A stretch of 64,000 nucleotides of DNA from assembly GCA_028044295.1 (NCBI GenBank), contig JAOFSE010000009.1:23308-87307 (forward strand). Direction: 5' to 3'. The position numbers and the translations under genes were made by a program. The first letter of the stretch is position 1. Every line of letters starts with the position of its first letter. The notes beneath the pieces are model-generated. The model ran no database searches, was not told the DNA's origin, and saw only the letters and a list, made by a program, of their open reading frames with translations. The stretch is from Sulfurimonas sp. GTDB lineage: Bacteria; Campylobacterota; Campylobacteria; Campylobacterales; Sulfurimonadaceae. This document shows, piece by piece, positions 25,892-34,919 of this stretch.

Positions 25892-25945
25892 TAAGGTACT
25901 ATAATACAAAATCTCAATTATATTTATACTCCTTTTTTTATACTT

Positions 25946-25992
25946 GGGGATTAAACTATAAATTTTTATATCATCAGAGTTTCCCCTTTTTT
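25946..25992 (+). terminator. Rho-independent terminator of chemoreceptor operon
   Basis: GGGG...AAAC pairs with GTTTCCCC with a 3-nt bulge, enclosing an inner hairpin (TATAAA-TT-TTTATA), and is followed by six T. A second inverted repeat (ATCATCA at 25970-25976, TGATGAT at 25997-26003) overlaps it and could compete. Confidence 0.75.
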
Positions 25993-26021
25993 GCTTTGAT
26001 GATTATGTTAAACTTCCACTT

Positions 26022-27524
26022 ATGAACAAAATTATTCTGACAACCCTAAATGCAAGATTTACCCATACCTCCATAGCACTTAGATATCTTTACGCAAATA
26101 TGAATGAACTACAAGTTGACACACAAATACTAGAGTTCACTATAAATGACTCCCTTCAAAGCGTAGCAGAAAAATTACTTATAGACAATCCATCTATTAT
26201 AGGTATAGGTGTATATATATGGAATGCACTAGAAGTCTCTCAGCTTATACATATTTTAAAAAAAGTATCTCCTCAAACTACCATAGTTTTAGGTGGTCCA
26301 GAAGTCACGTACGAGCCGTTTCGTATAAATTTAGATGAGGCTGACTTTATTATTCAAGGTGAAGGAGATACTGCATTTTATGAACTATGTAGTGATATCT
26401 TCAACAATAGACCTCTAAATGATAGAATCATCAAAATGACTCTTCCGAAGTTAAAAGAGCTAAAACTTCCTTATATGTACTATTCTGATGATGATATACA
26501 AAACAGATATATTTATGTCGAAGCATCTCGTGGTTGTCCTTTTGAATGTGAATTTTGTCTCTCATCTATGGATGAAAAAGTACGTGCTTTTAAACTTGAT
26601 GAGCTCATAGAAGAGTTTGAAATACTTTGGAAAAGAGGTGCTAGGAACTTTAAATTCATAGATAGAACATTTAACTTAAACATGAGAACTGCAAATAGGC
26701 TTTTAGACTTTTTCTTAAGTAAAGATGAGCAATATTTTGCCCATTTTGAAGTTATACCTGATCATTTTCCAGATTCTATCAAAGAAAAAATAAAGAAGTT
26801 TCCCCATGGAGCACTTCAACTTGAGATTGGTATTCAAACATTAAATCCTGAGGTAGCTAAAAATATATCAAGGGTAATGAATCATCAAAAGATGCAAGAT
26901 AATATAAACTTTTTAGAAAATGAAACAGAAGCTCATATACATCTAGATTTAATAGTTGGTTTACCAGGTGAGTCTTTAGATAGTTTCGGAAAAAACTTAG
27001 ATGAACTAGTTCGTTTAAGTTCATGCGAAATACAGATAGGTATACTAAAAAAACTCTCTGGTACATATATAGGTCGACACGATAAAGATTTTGGTATGGT
27101 TTACAGTGATACACCTCCTTATGATATTTTAAAAAATAGTGAAATAAGTTTTAATGATATACAGATTATGAAACGATTTGCAAGATTTTGGGACCTCATA
27201 TATAATAGTGGCAATTTTAAAGAGAGTGTTAAATTAATTTGGGAAGAAGAAAGCGTATATAAAAACTTTTATGATTTTAGTTTATGGATATACACCCAAA
27301 CAGACTCTACCTGGAAGATATCCCTTCAACGTCTAGGTGAACTCTTATTTACATACCTAAAAGACATTAAAGAATTAGCTCCAAGCGATATAGCACAAAA
27401 GATGCTAAACGACATGATGAAAATAAAGGGAAGAGCAGTACCAAGCTACTTAAAACCATATGCTGATGGTTTACAAAATGATAAAAAGATAGGGACATCA
27501 GGCTTCAATAAAAGACAGCAATAA
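26022..27524 (+). CDS. B12-binding radical SAM protein
   Basis: A 500-residue enzyme. The N-terminal 140 residues have a B12-binding Rossmann-like fold (IGIGVYIWNALEVSQL, VLGGPEVTYEP). The radical SAM domain has the CxxxCxxC cluster motif in RGCPFECEFCLSS, then GGE-like and TIM-barrel strands (LQLEIGIQTLNPEVAKNISR, HLDLIVGLPGE). A C-terminal DUF4080-like region follows. Reaction unknown; relatives perform methylations or rearrangements. It is flanked upstream by a terminator. Confidence 0.85.
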   Translation: MNKIILTTLNARFTHTSIALRYLYANMNELQVDTQILEFTINDSLQSVAEKLLIDNPSIIGIGVYIWNALEVSQLIHILKKVSPQTTIVLGGPEVTYEPFRINLDEADFIIQGEGDTAFYELCSDIFNNRPLNDRIIKMTLPKLKELKLPYMYYSDDDIQNRYIYVEASRGCPFECEFCLSSMDEKVRAFKLDELIEEFEILWKRGARNFKFIDRTFNLNMRTANRLLDFFLSKDEQYFAHFEVIPDHFPDSIKEKIKKFPHGALQLEIGIQTLNPEVAKNISRVMNHQKMQDNINFLENETEAHIHLDLIVGLPGESLDSFGKNLDELVRLSSCEIQIGILKKLSGTYIGRHDKDFGMVYSDTPPYDILKNSEISFNDIQIMKRFARFWDLIYNSGNFKESVKLIWEEESVYKNFYDFSLWIYTQTDSTWKISLQRLGELLFTYLKDIKELAPSDIAQKMLNDMMKIKGRAVPSYLKPYADGLQNDKKIGTSGFNKRQQ

Positions 27525-27541
27525 ACTCAGAATAATTTCGA

Positions 27542-27547
27542 TATAAT
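27542..27547 (+). promoter_or_regulatory. -10 box of lapG-like gene, leaderless type
   Basis: TATAAT ends 5 nt before the ATG at 27553; no Shine-Dalgarno sequence is possible in the CTACC between them. Confidence 0.45.
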
Positions 27548-27552
27548 CTACC

Positions 27553-28170
27553 ATGCTTAAATCAATGGTTGTTTTTGTATTATCACTATTACTTATAAAT
27601 TCTGTCTTTGCTCTTGAACCTTATGTAGAGAAATCTCTACTTAAAAAGATTGAAGTAAAGTACAAAGTCTTTGCAAAAAAGAGATTCTTTTATCTGCAAC
27701 AGACACTTGATGAAGTAAAAGATGAAAGTGATTTAGAGAAGTTAAAAGCAGTAAATAATTTTTTTAATGATGTTAGATATACATCGGACAAAAAGCTGTA
27801 TAACAAAAAAGATTACTGGGCTACTCCATGGGAGTTTTTAGGTAAAGATGCTGGTGATTGTGAAGATTATGTTATCAGTAAATATTTTGCACTAAAATAT
27901 TTAGGAATAGATGTAAAAAAACTATTTTTCACCTATGTACGCTCTACAAAATTTAAGCAACCACACATGGTTTTGACATACTTTAAAACTCCAAGAAGTG
28001 AGCCTCTCATTTTAGATAATAATAACCGTAGAATTTTTCCAGCATCAGCGAGAAAAGATTTAACACCTATCTATAACTTTAATGGCGAGATACTTCAAAA
28101 GGGTAAAAAGAAAAAATCTCATAAAAAATGGGATCAACTAAAATTAAATATGAAAAGGAAGAAAATATGA
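27553..28170 (+). CDS. lapG: LapG-like periplasmic transglutaminase-type protease
   Basis: Cleaves the N-terminus of large biofilm adhesins, releasing them from the surface. The 205-residue protein has a signal peptide (about 1-20), then the Cys-His-Asp triad: Cys103 in DAGDCEDY, His138 in KQPHMVL and Asp155 in LILDNN. The Asp102 and Glu104 beside the Cys correspond to the calcium-binding pair of LapG. The lapD-like gene overlaps its stop by 4 bp (ATGA), so the two are made together. No LapA-type adhesin is in the window. Confidence 0.88.
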   Translation: MLKSMVVFVLSLLLINSVFALEPYVEKSLLKKIEVKYKVFAKKRFFYLQQTLDEVKDESDLEKLKAVNNFFNDVRYTSDKKLYNKKDYWATPWEFLGKDAGDCEDYVISKYFALKYLGIDVKKLFFTYVRSTKFKQPHMVLTYFKTPRSEPLILDNNNRRIFPASARKDLTPIYNFNGEILQKGKKKKSHKKWDQLKLNMKRKKI

Positions 28171-30089
28171 CACTTTTTAAACAGATAGCAATGATGCTCT
28201 CAGTGTTTTTAGTCATAATTTTGACAACCGTTTTAACACTAAACTTTCAAAGCGCAAATCAATCTGTACAAGATAGGCTATATGAAGATGCAAAAAACAC
28301 AGCAAGTTCACTCTCTCTTTCACTTGGCTCTGCAAATGGAGACATCTCTATGATGTCAACAATGATTAATGCAAACTTTGATAGTGGAAACTATAGGGAC
28401 ATTACACTTGTTGATGTAGACAACCACACTCTTTACAAAAGAAAACATGAAAGTGAAATACTTGATATCCCAGCTTGGTTCTTAAATATCGTTAGCATAA
28501 AAGCGCCTGTTGCATCAGCTAATGTTTCTGCTGGATGGAGTCAAGTTGGTATCTTACATGTACAGAGTGATACCATTTATGCTTATAAACAGTTATATAC
28601 TATACTTAAGGGCCTACTGATATCTTTTACAATTATTACAATAATTAGTTTGAGTATACTTCACCTTATTCTTCATGCTCTTTTAAGACCTCTTCAAGAG
28701 GTACAAAAACAAGCTGCAGCTGTAATACAAAACGAGTTTATAATTCAAGATAAACTTCCATACACTAAAGAGTTTAAAGATGTTGTTCTTGGCATGAATA
28801 ATATGGTCTCAAAAGTCAAAGCTATGTTTGACAAAGGAAGTGCTGAACTCAAGACTCTCAAAGAACTTGAGTACATAGATAGCGTTACAAATCTTAAAAA
28901 TCGTAAATACCTTGTAGATAGACTACCAGAGTACTTAAAAGTAGATGCCCATTCAAAAGGTGGGATTAGTATACTAGTTGCACTAAGTGGGATGATAGAG
29001 GCCAATGAAAAATTAGGTCGTCGTGATGTAGACAAACTTTTTTTAGATATATCTAAAATATTCAAGGATAATGCGAAAAATTTTAAGAACTCAATTGTTG
29101 CAAGAATGAACGGTACAGAATTTTCACTTTTACTTCCTGATTGTTCTCCTGATACTTCAATGAAAATTGTAAATAGTATTTACGCATCGGCGACAAAGAT
29201 AATTGACGAAGCTGGACTTAACAAAGAAGAAACTTTTCTATCAATAGGATTGTATAACTACAATCACAAAGACACTATAGCTCAGTTATTTTCACATACC
29301 GATAATGCTCTTGCTCAAGCAAAGTTCAATAGCAACAATATACACCTTGAAGAAGCCAAAAATGCTACTGAAGTTATGGGGAAAGATGCTTGGAAACTAA
29401 TTATTAAACAAGCTATAGCTAAAGATAGATTTCGTTTTGTGTCTTGGCCAGTTCTAGATACTGAATCTAAAAAACTAGATCACCATGTACTAAGTATAAA
29501 CCTTAATCTAGATAAAAGTACATCGTATAGCTACGCCCAGTTTATGGCACCTGCAATACAGTCAAATCTTAGTAATGAGATATATAAAAATGTTGTAAAC
29601 ATGCTATTTAAAACTCCAGATATGGTTCTAAGTGCTTTAACATATTCTCTAAGACTACCTGAACAGTATCTTGAAATGGATGAAACATATGAAGAAATTA
29701 GTAACCTACTTAGAGCAAGTGCGTCTAGACTACCATTCAAGATCATTATAGAACTTCCAGATAAAATGTTGAGGCATGATGCAAAATATACGAAGCTATA
29801 TATAGAATTATTTCAAACCTATAATATTAAAATTGGTATCTATGAATTCATTGGGGAGAGTGATGACTATCAGTATCTCCAAGATGTTAGACCAGTCTAT
29901 ATCAAAGGAGAAAGTTCTTACTTCCTAACTCAGAGTGACCAATCTTTATCTGCTCTAAGACTTATAACAGATGCAGTAGATATTAATCTAATAGCTGTAG
30001 GTGTTATGGAGTTAGAAACTGTTGATAAACTAAAAGAAAAAGATATAAAAGTAATACAAGGAAAAGCTACAGAGCTTATAGAGCTTTAA
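28167..30089 (+). CDS. lapD: LapD-like c-di-GMP receptor with degenerate GGDEF-EAL
   Basis: An inner-membrane receptor that binds c-di-GMP inside and holds LapG outside. About 640 residues: membrane helix (about 6-28), periplasmic LapD/MoxY-N domain (about 30-145, with DIPAWFLNIVSIKAPVASA), helix (about 152-175), HAMP, a GGDEF domain in which the motif is NGTEF, and an EAL domain lacking EAL. Loss of both active sites is the expected state of LapD. The ATG at 28167 has AGGAAG upstream and overlaps the lapG stop. Confidence 0.88.
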   Translation: MTLFKQIAMMLSVFLVIILTTVLTLNFQSANQSVQDRLYEDAKNTASSLSLSLGSANGDISMMSTMINANFDSGNYRDITLVDVDNHTLYKRKHESEILDIPAWFLNIVSIKAPVASANVSAGWSQVGILHVQSDTIYAYKQLYTILKGLLISFTIITIISLSILHLILHALLRPLQEVQKQAAAVIQNEFIIQDKLPYTKEFKDVVLGMNNMVSKVKAMFDKGSAELKTLKELEYIDSVTNLKNRKYLVDRLPEYLKVDAHSKGGISILVALSGMIEANEKLGRRDVDKLFLDISKIFKDNAKNFKNSIVARMNGTEFSLLLPDCSPDTSMKIVNSIYASATKIIDEAGLNKEETFLSIGLYNYNHKDTIAQLFSHTDNALAQAKFNSNNIHLEEAKNATEVMGKDAWKLIIKQAIAKDRFRFVSWPVLDTESKKLDHHVLSINLNLDKSTSYSYAQFMAPAIQSNLSNEIYKNVVNMLFKTPDMVLSALTYSLRLPEQYLEMDETYEEISNLLRASASRLPFKIIIELPDKMLRHDAKYTKLYIELFQTYNIKIGIYEFIGESDDYQYLQDVRPVYIKGESSYFLTQSDQSLSALRLITDAVDINLIAVGVMELETVDKLKEKDIKVIQGKATELIEL

Positions 30090-30538
30090 ACTCTTCTAGA
30101 GGTTAGACCTTTTGTCATAGCCTCATTGATATCCTCTTTATACTCTGGATTTAACCTAGATAAAGAGCTGTCAAAATTTATTATCATATCTTTATCTGCA
30201 TTAGGATGTCTACAGATTCTAAAAAGAACTTCTTCATATATGTCGAAATCTGGATGAGCCCTAATACCTAACTTTGTGTGAACCGTACCATGGTACTTTA
30301 TAATCAACTCAAGAGCAGTTCTCAGTTCTTCTGTAATTGATCCCTTATTTTTTATAACATCTCTCAAAGATTCCATATCTGTATCCATTGTAATTACAGG
30401 TTCTTTTTCAATGATTTCGACAGCCTCTACTTCATCTTGAAAATCATCTTTGTTTGGTGTAATGAATAAGAAAAAAATCAGAAGGGCTAAAATACCTACC
30501 AGACCCATAATTGATTGAATAATAAGTTCTATTTCCAT
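30086..30538 (-). CDS. hypothetical membrane-anchored protein
   Basis: A 150-residue protein with one N-terminal membrane helix (about 7-28), an acidic linker (KDDFQDEVEAVEIIEKEP), and a helical cytoplasmic-type domain (SLRDVIKNKGSITEELRTALELIIKYHG, IRAHPDFDIYEEVLFRICRHPN). The start ATG at 30538 follows GGTGAGG; a TTG at 30550 is also in frame. It ends against lapD with a 4-bp convergent overlap. No family recognised. Confidence 0.7.
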   Translation of the reverse strand: MEIELIIQSIMGLVGILALLIFFLFITPNKDDFQDEVEAVEIIEKEPVITMDTDMESLRDVIKNKGSITEELRTALELIIKYHGTVHTKLGIRAHPDFDIYEEVLFRICRHPNADKDMIINFDSSLSRLNPEYKEDINEAMTKGLTSRRV

Positions 30539-30628
30539 ATACCTCACCAAATTTTTTATATAATTATACCACTATATTATAAAGAAAAATATGCTATAGT
30601 AATATCAAGTAAATATAAGGATAATTAA

Positions 30629-32278
30629 TTGTTCGCAACTATTAAACTAAAATTCATCGCTAACCTTCTTTTTTCCGCCATTGCTCTTATTCTTGTGGTT
30701 TTAATAGCCTACTATATATCTTTTTCTAAAATTAGAAATATTATGGTGAGCGATATTAGTACAGTTGCCGTTGCACTTGAAAAATCACTAAAATATATAG
30801 CTTTAAAAGATAAAGAAGCTTATAAGGATGAAGACCTTAAAGAGCAACTTAAACAAATAAAAGTTGGAAAAAGTGGTTACGTATACCTAATTAGAGAAGA
30901 TGGCATACTTCTTATTCATCCAAAAAAAGAAGGAAAAAGCCTTATAAAGACAGACTATGGTCAACATATTACTTCACATAAAAAAAATGGAATATATGAG
31001 TACCACTCTGTAACATCTGGACAAGATAAAATAGCTGCCTACGCATATATAGAAGCGTGGAATGCTTGGATAGTACCAGGAGTAAATAAAGCAGACTATT
31101 ATGATGAACTACAATCAAGCTTTATAATTTATTTTTCAATTATTTTATTGGTAACAATTTCTCTTTTTACACTCATAAACTATCTTACTGGAAGATCTAT
31201 ACTTGGTAAAGTACTTAATATTCAAGATGTTGCGCATGAGCTTAGTAACGGTAATGGGGACCTAAAGAGTAGACTTCCAACAGGTAAAGAGACATCAAAA
31301 GATGAACTTGATGGGCTTAGTTCTTATGTCAATAACTTTATTGTAAAAATTGAAAAAACTATAATGGATGTTAAGTCTAATAGTTCCTACCAAACATCAT
31401 TATCTAAATCACTGTCTGGCATAATGGAAGAGCTACAAGTAAAAACAAATGAAACAGATAGAGTTGCCCAAGAAACAAAAAACAACCTAAATAATATTAG
31501 AGGTGTTATTGAGACTAATGTAGAAGGTTCAAAAGAGACACTGCTTAGTTCTACGAAAAGTCAATCCTCTCTAGTTAATGCTTCAAGTAAAGTTGATAAT
31601 ATCATAGAAAAAATATCTATTACAGAAGAGACTACCGAGAAGTTAAGTGATGACTTTAAACAGTTAATAGGTGACACAAAAAATTTAAGAGAGATAACTA
31701 CTGTTATAAAAGATATATCTGAGCAAACTAACCTACTAGCACTTAATGCTGCTATAGAAGCGGCTCGTGCCGGTGAGCATGGTAGAGGCTTTGCAGTTGT
31801 AGCAGAAGAAGTAAGAGCACTGTCCGAGAGAACTAACAAGGCTATTACAGAAATAGAAGCCTCTTTGTCTATACTAGTGCAATCAATGAATGGTGCAACT
31901 GAGACAATAGAAAAAAATAGTAATGTAGTAAGTGAACTAGTAGTTGAGGGAGAACAAGCTAAAGAAGATGTTCGTTTAGTTAACGATAGCATCGCTAATG
32001 GTGTAAAAATTGGAACAGAGTCTCAAGAGTCAATGCTAGATATGCAAAAAACTCTCATAAATATTATTGAAGAAGTTCAGTACATGTCATCTTTAGCCTT
32101 TGAGAATGGTCAATATATTAATCAGGTCAGTGAAATAAGTACAGAGATAGCAAATACCGATAAAAAAATAGATGATTTTTTAAGCTTCTTTTCTACATCA
32201 GAAATTCAAATAATAGAAGACTTTCAATTTACGCAAGAAGACTCCGACGAAAATAAAGATGAAGATGTTTTCTTTTAA
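30629..32278 (+). CDS. methyl-accepting chemotaxis protein with sCache domain, TTG start
   Basis: A 549-residue transmembrane chemoreceptor: helix about 8-30, single Cache ligand domain about 35-165 ([19 protein letters not shown] is the typical sCache_2 signature), helix about 168-190, HAMP-like region, and a cytoplasmic hairpin with [20 protein letters not shown]. sCache_2 receptors usually sense small organic acids. The start codon is TTG with TAAGGA 7 nt upstream. It is not adjacent to any other chemotaxis gene. Confidence 0.92.
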   Translation: MFATIKLKFIANLLFSAIALILVVLIAYYISFSKIRNIMVSDISTVAVALEKSLKYIALKDKEAYKDEDLKEQLKQIKVGKSGYVYLIREDGILLIHPKKEGKSLIKTDYGQHITSHKKNGIYEYHSVTSGQDKIAAYAYIEAWNAWIVPGVNKADYYDELQSSFIIYFSIILLVTISLFTLINYLTGRSILGKVLNIQDVAHELSNGNGDLKSRLPTGKETSKDELDGLSSYVNNFIVKIEKTIMDVKSNSSYQTSLSKSLSGIMEELQVKTNETDRVAQETKNNLNNIRGVIETNVEGSKETLLSSTKSQSSLVNASSKVDNIIEKISITEETTEKLSDDFKQLIGDTKNLREITTVIKDISEQTNLLALNAAIEAARAGEHGRGFAVVAEEVRALSERTNKAITEIEASLSILVQSMNGATETIEKNSNVVSELVVEGEQAKEDVRLVNDSIANGVKIGTESQESMLDMQKTLINIIEEVQYMSSLAFENGQYINQVSEISTEIANTDKKIDDFLSFFSTSEIQIIEDFQFTQEDSDENKDEDVFF

Positions 32279-32328
32279 ACTCTCTAGTTGATGAACTGCA
32301 CGAAAGCCAACTAAACGCCTAATTAAGA

Positions 32329-32334
32329 TATAAT
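32329..32334 (+). promoter_or_regulatory. -10 box of purKE
   Basis: TATAAT 43 nt before the purK ATG; its last base begins the leader inverted repeat. Confidence 0.5.
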
Positions 32335-32358
32335 ATCCGATATATAACATGTCGGATA
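32334..32358 (+). promoter_or_regulatory. inverted repeat in purK leader
   Basis: TATCCGA and TCGGATA are exact reverse complements separated by 11 nt, directly downstream of the -10 box and before purK. It could be an operator covering the transcription start or a leader hairpin; it does not match any purine riboswitch core I know. Confidence 0.4.
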
Positions 32359-32377
32359 AATTTTCAAAGAGAATATA

Positions 32378-33529
32378 ATGGATAAAAATTTTAACTACTC
32401 TAGTTTAAAACTAGGAATCATCGGTGGGGGACAACTGGGTAAAATCATGTCTCAAAAAGCTAAAAAAATGGGCTTTCATGTTACAGTTTTAGATCCTACC
32501 TACAATTGTCCCGCTGCTCAAGTTTCAGACAAACATATTATTGGTGGATTTCACGATAAAGCTAAACTTGAACAGCTTGTCCAAGAAACAGATGTTACCA
32601 CTTTCGAACTAGAACATGTTGAAACATCAATACTCAAAGAGTTATACGATAACGGGCACGAAATTCATCCATCACCTTATGTTATTGAATTGATTCAAAA
32701 TAAGTATGAACAAAAAAAGCTTTTAGATGAAAGAGGTATTCCAGTACCTGCTTATAAAGATGTCTCTTGTGATGAAGACTTAAAAAGCTTTGGCTTTCCT
32801 GTGATTCAAAAAGCAAAAAAAGAGGGCTACGATGGAAAAGGTGTTCAAATGCTCAAAACACCTGAAGATATTAAAAATGCACTACAAACAGAATCTTTTA
32901 TAGAGGAACTTGTAGATATTGACAAAGAGTTAGCAGTTATCGTCGCTAGAAATATAGAAGGTGATATGAAATGTTATCCAGTTGTTGAAATGCTCTTTGA
33001 TGATAGAACAAACATTTGTGATATCGTTATGGCACCAGCAAAAATCTCTAAAGAGGTTGAAGAAAAAGCCATAGATATATCAAAACAATCAATAGAAGTT
33101 CTTGATGGTGTAGGTATATTTGGTGTTGAGCTATTTTTAACAAATAGTGGAGAGATACTAGTCAATGAAATAGCACCAAGACCTCACAACTCTGGACATT
33201 ATACAGTTGAAGCTTGTGCAACTTCACAGTTTGAGCAAATCATTCGAGCTGTTACAAACCTACCTCTAGGCTCTACAAAACTCATATCTCCGGCTGTGAT
33301 GATTAATATTCTTGGTGAAGAAGGTTATGAAGGTGAACCATTCATAGATGGTATACATGAGGCACTAGCTATCCCTGAGTTATCATTTCACTTTTATGGA
33401 AAAAGTTTCACTAAGCCATTTAGAAAAATGGGGCATGTGACAGTACTAGCTGATGATATAAATATAGCTTTAGAAAAAGCGATGAAAGCAAAAAGTATTT
33501 TAAAAATTAAAGGAAGTAAAAAAAGATGA
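32378..33529 (+). CDS. purK: N5-carboxyaminoimidazole ribonucleotide synthase PurK
   Basis: ATP-dependent carboxylation of AIR to N5-CAIR in purine synthesis. The 383-residue ATP-grasp protein begins [22 protein letters not shown], contains [27 protein letters not shown] and [14 protein letters not shown], all classical PurK blocks. It overlaps purE by 4 bp (ATGA), so the pair is expressed together. AAAGAG lies before the ATG. Confidence 0.96.
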   Translation: MDKNFNYSSLKLGIIGGGQLGKIMSQKAKKMGFHVTVLDPTYNCPAAQVSDKHIIGGFHDKAKLEQLVQETDVTTFELEHVETSILKELYDNGHEIHPSPYVIELIQNKYEQKKLLDERGIPVPAYKDVSCDEDLKSFGFPVIQKAKKEGYDGKGVQMLKTPEDIKNALQTESFIEELVDIDKELAVIVARNIEGDMKCYPVVEMLFDDRTNICDIVMAPAKISKEVEEKAIDISKQSIEVLDGVGIFGVELFLTNSGEILVNEIAPRPHNSGHYTVEACATSQFEQIIRAVTNLPLGSTKLISPAVMINILGEEGYEGEPFIDGIHEALAIPELSFHFYGKSFTKPFRKMGHVTVLADDINIALEKAMKAKSILKIKGSKKR

Positions 33530-34050
33530 GTAAACCATTAATAGGAATCATTATGGGGAGTGACTCTGACTTACCTGTAATGAGTGCTGCTGCACAAATT
33601 TGTGAAGAGTTTGGAATTGACTTTGAGATAGATATAGTATCTGCTCATAGAACTCCTGCTAAACTAGTTCAGTATGCTTCAAGTGCTTCAGAGCGTGGTT
33701 TAAAAGTTATTATTGCTGGAGCGGGTGGCGCAGCACACTTACCAGGTATGGTTGCATCTGAAACTTCACTCCCTGTTATTGGTGTTCCTGTAAAAGGAAA
33801 ATCATTAGAAGGTATGGACTCATTACTTTCGATTGTACAAATGCCAGGTGGTGTTCCTGTTGCAACTGTTGCTATCAATGGTGCAAAAAATGCAGGTATT
33901 TTAGCAGCTCAAATCATTGCTACATCCGATAATGATCTACAAAATAAAATAACATCATATAAAATTGATATGAAAAATCAAGTAGACAAAAAGTCAGAGA
34001 AGCTACAAAAAATTGAATATAAAGAGTACTTAAAAGGAATGAATAAATAA
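33526..34050 (+). CDS. purE: N5-CAIR mutase PurE
   Basis: Converts N5-CAIR to CAIR, the step after PurK. The 174-residue protein has [26 protein letters not shown] and the [14 protein letters not shown] loop with [24 protein letters not shown] shortened here, all PurE hallmarks. The presence of PurK makes it a class I enzyme. Translation is coupled to purK by an ATGA overlap. Confidence 0.96.
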   Translation: MSKPLIGIIMGSDSDLPVMSAAAQICEEFGIDFEIDIVSAHRTPAKLVQYASSASERGLKVIIAGAGGAAHLPGMVASETSLPVIGVPVKGKSLEGMDSLLSIVQMPGGVPVATVAINGAKNAGILAAQIIATSDNDLQNKITSYKIDMKNQVDKKSEKLQKIEYKEYLKGMNK

Positions 34051-34059
34051 TTTCAATAA

Positions 34060-34506
34060 CTATGTTGTATGAAATTTTTTATTATATTTTTCAAAGTCAC
34101 TTACATTTAAAGGTCTACTAAAATAGTAACCTTGTATAGTTTCGCACATTTTATCTTTTAAATAATTATACTGATATTCACTTTCTACACCTTCTGCAGT
34201 TATTGTAAGGTCCAATGCTTTAGACATATCAATAATCGCATCAACAAGTAGTTTATTGTCATTTTCAGGTGTAATTTCATCAATAAATGATTTATCAATC
34301 TTTATAGACTCCACTGGTAAGTGATGAAGATATGTTATTGAAGAATATCCTGTTCCAAAATCATCAAGATGAAATCTAAAGCCATTCTCTGCTAGTTTAT
34401 TTAAAGATTCTAATGGGGAGTTCTCCGACATCATTAACTCATATTCAGTGATTTCAAAAATCAGATGAGATAAATCAATATTTATTGCTTCCACTAACGT
34501 CATCAT
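34060..34506 (-). pseudogene. C-terminal remnant of an EAL domain phosphodiesterase
   Basis: Encodes 148 residues that match only the second half of an EAL domain: LIFEITEYELMM, FHLDDFGTGYSSITYL (with the catalytic DDFGTGYSS), IKIDKSF, and TAEGVES. The EAL motif itself and everything upstream are missing. The frame stays open to about 34545 without a plausible start, running into the oppositely oriented kinase remnant. It is a 5'-truncated gene, most probably not functional. Confidence 0.8.
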
Positions 34507-34727
34507 ATCATCATAAAAAGTTGCATAATGGAGGTGGGATTAAAGAAGAGTTATTACATAAAATATTTAATCCACACTTCACAACTAAAAAGAAAGATCA
34601 AGGAACTGGTTTAGGCCTATACATGAGTAAACTTGTAATTGAAGAACACTGTCATGGAAAAATATCTGTAGAGAATACAAGTAATGGTGCTATGTTCAAG
34701 ATTGTTCTTAAAAAAGTATCACTTTAG
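34485..34727 (+). pseudogene. C-terminal remnant of a histidine kinase
   Basis: About 65 residues of a kinase ATP-binding domain: HNGGGIKEELLHKIFNPHF (G1 box) and GTGLGLYMSKLVIEE (G2 box). Homology begins near 34527; the open frame before that is read from the EAL remnant's DNA. No H-box, sensor or N-box remains. Together with the EAL remnant it marks a deletion between two divergent genes. Confidence 0.8.
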
Positions 34728-34743
34728 GGAATAACTTAGATAA

Positions 34744-34831
34744 TGGTGGACAGCTAGGGATTCGAACCCTAGATAGGTTGCCCTATACCCGCGTTCCAGG
34801 CGAGCGCCTTCGACCACTCGGCCAGCTGTCC
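34744..34831 (-). tRNA. tRNA-Ser(GGA)
   Basis: On the minus strand a perfect 7-bp acceptor stem (GGACAGC / GCTGTCC), D-arm, anticodon loop CTGGAAC (anticodon GGA, codons UCC/UCU), a long variable arm typical of serine tRNA, TTCGAATC T-loop and an encoded CCA end. Confidence 0.97.
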
Positions 34832-34919
34832 TTCAAAGAGGTAGAAGTTTACCTTTTAATATCTTAATTTTTGGTTTTTATGTTAGAATATTCTTAAAAA
34901 AATAGGATGGAACCCAAAC

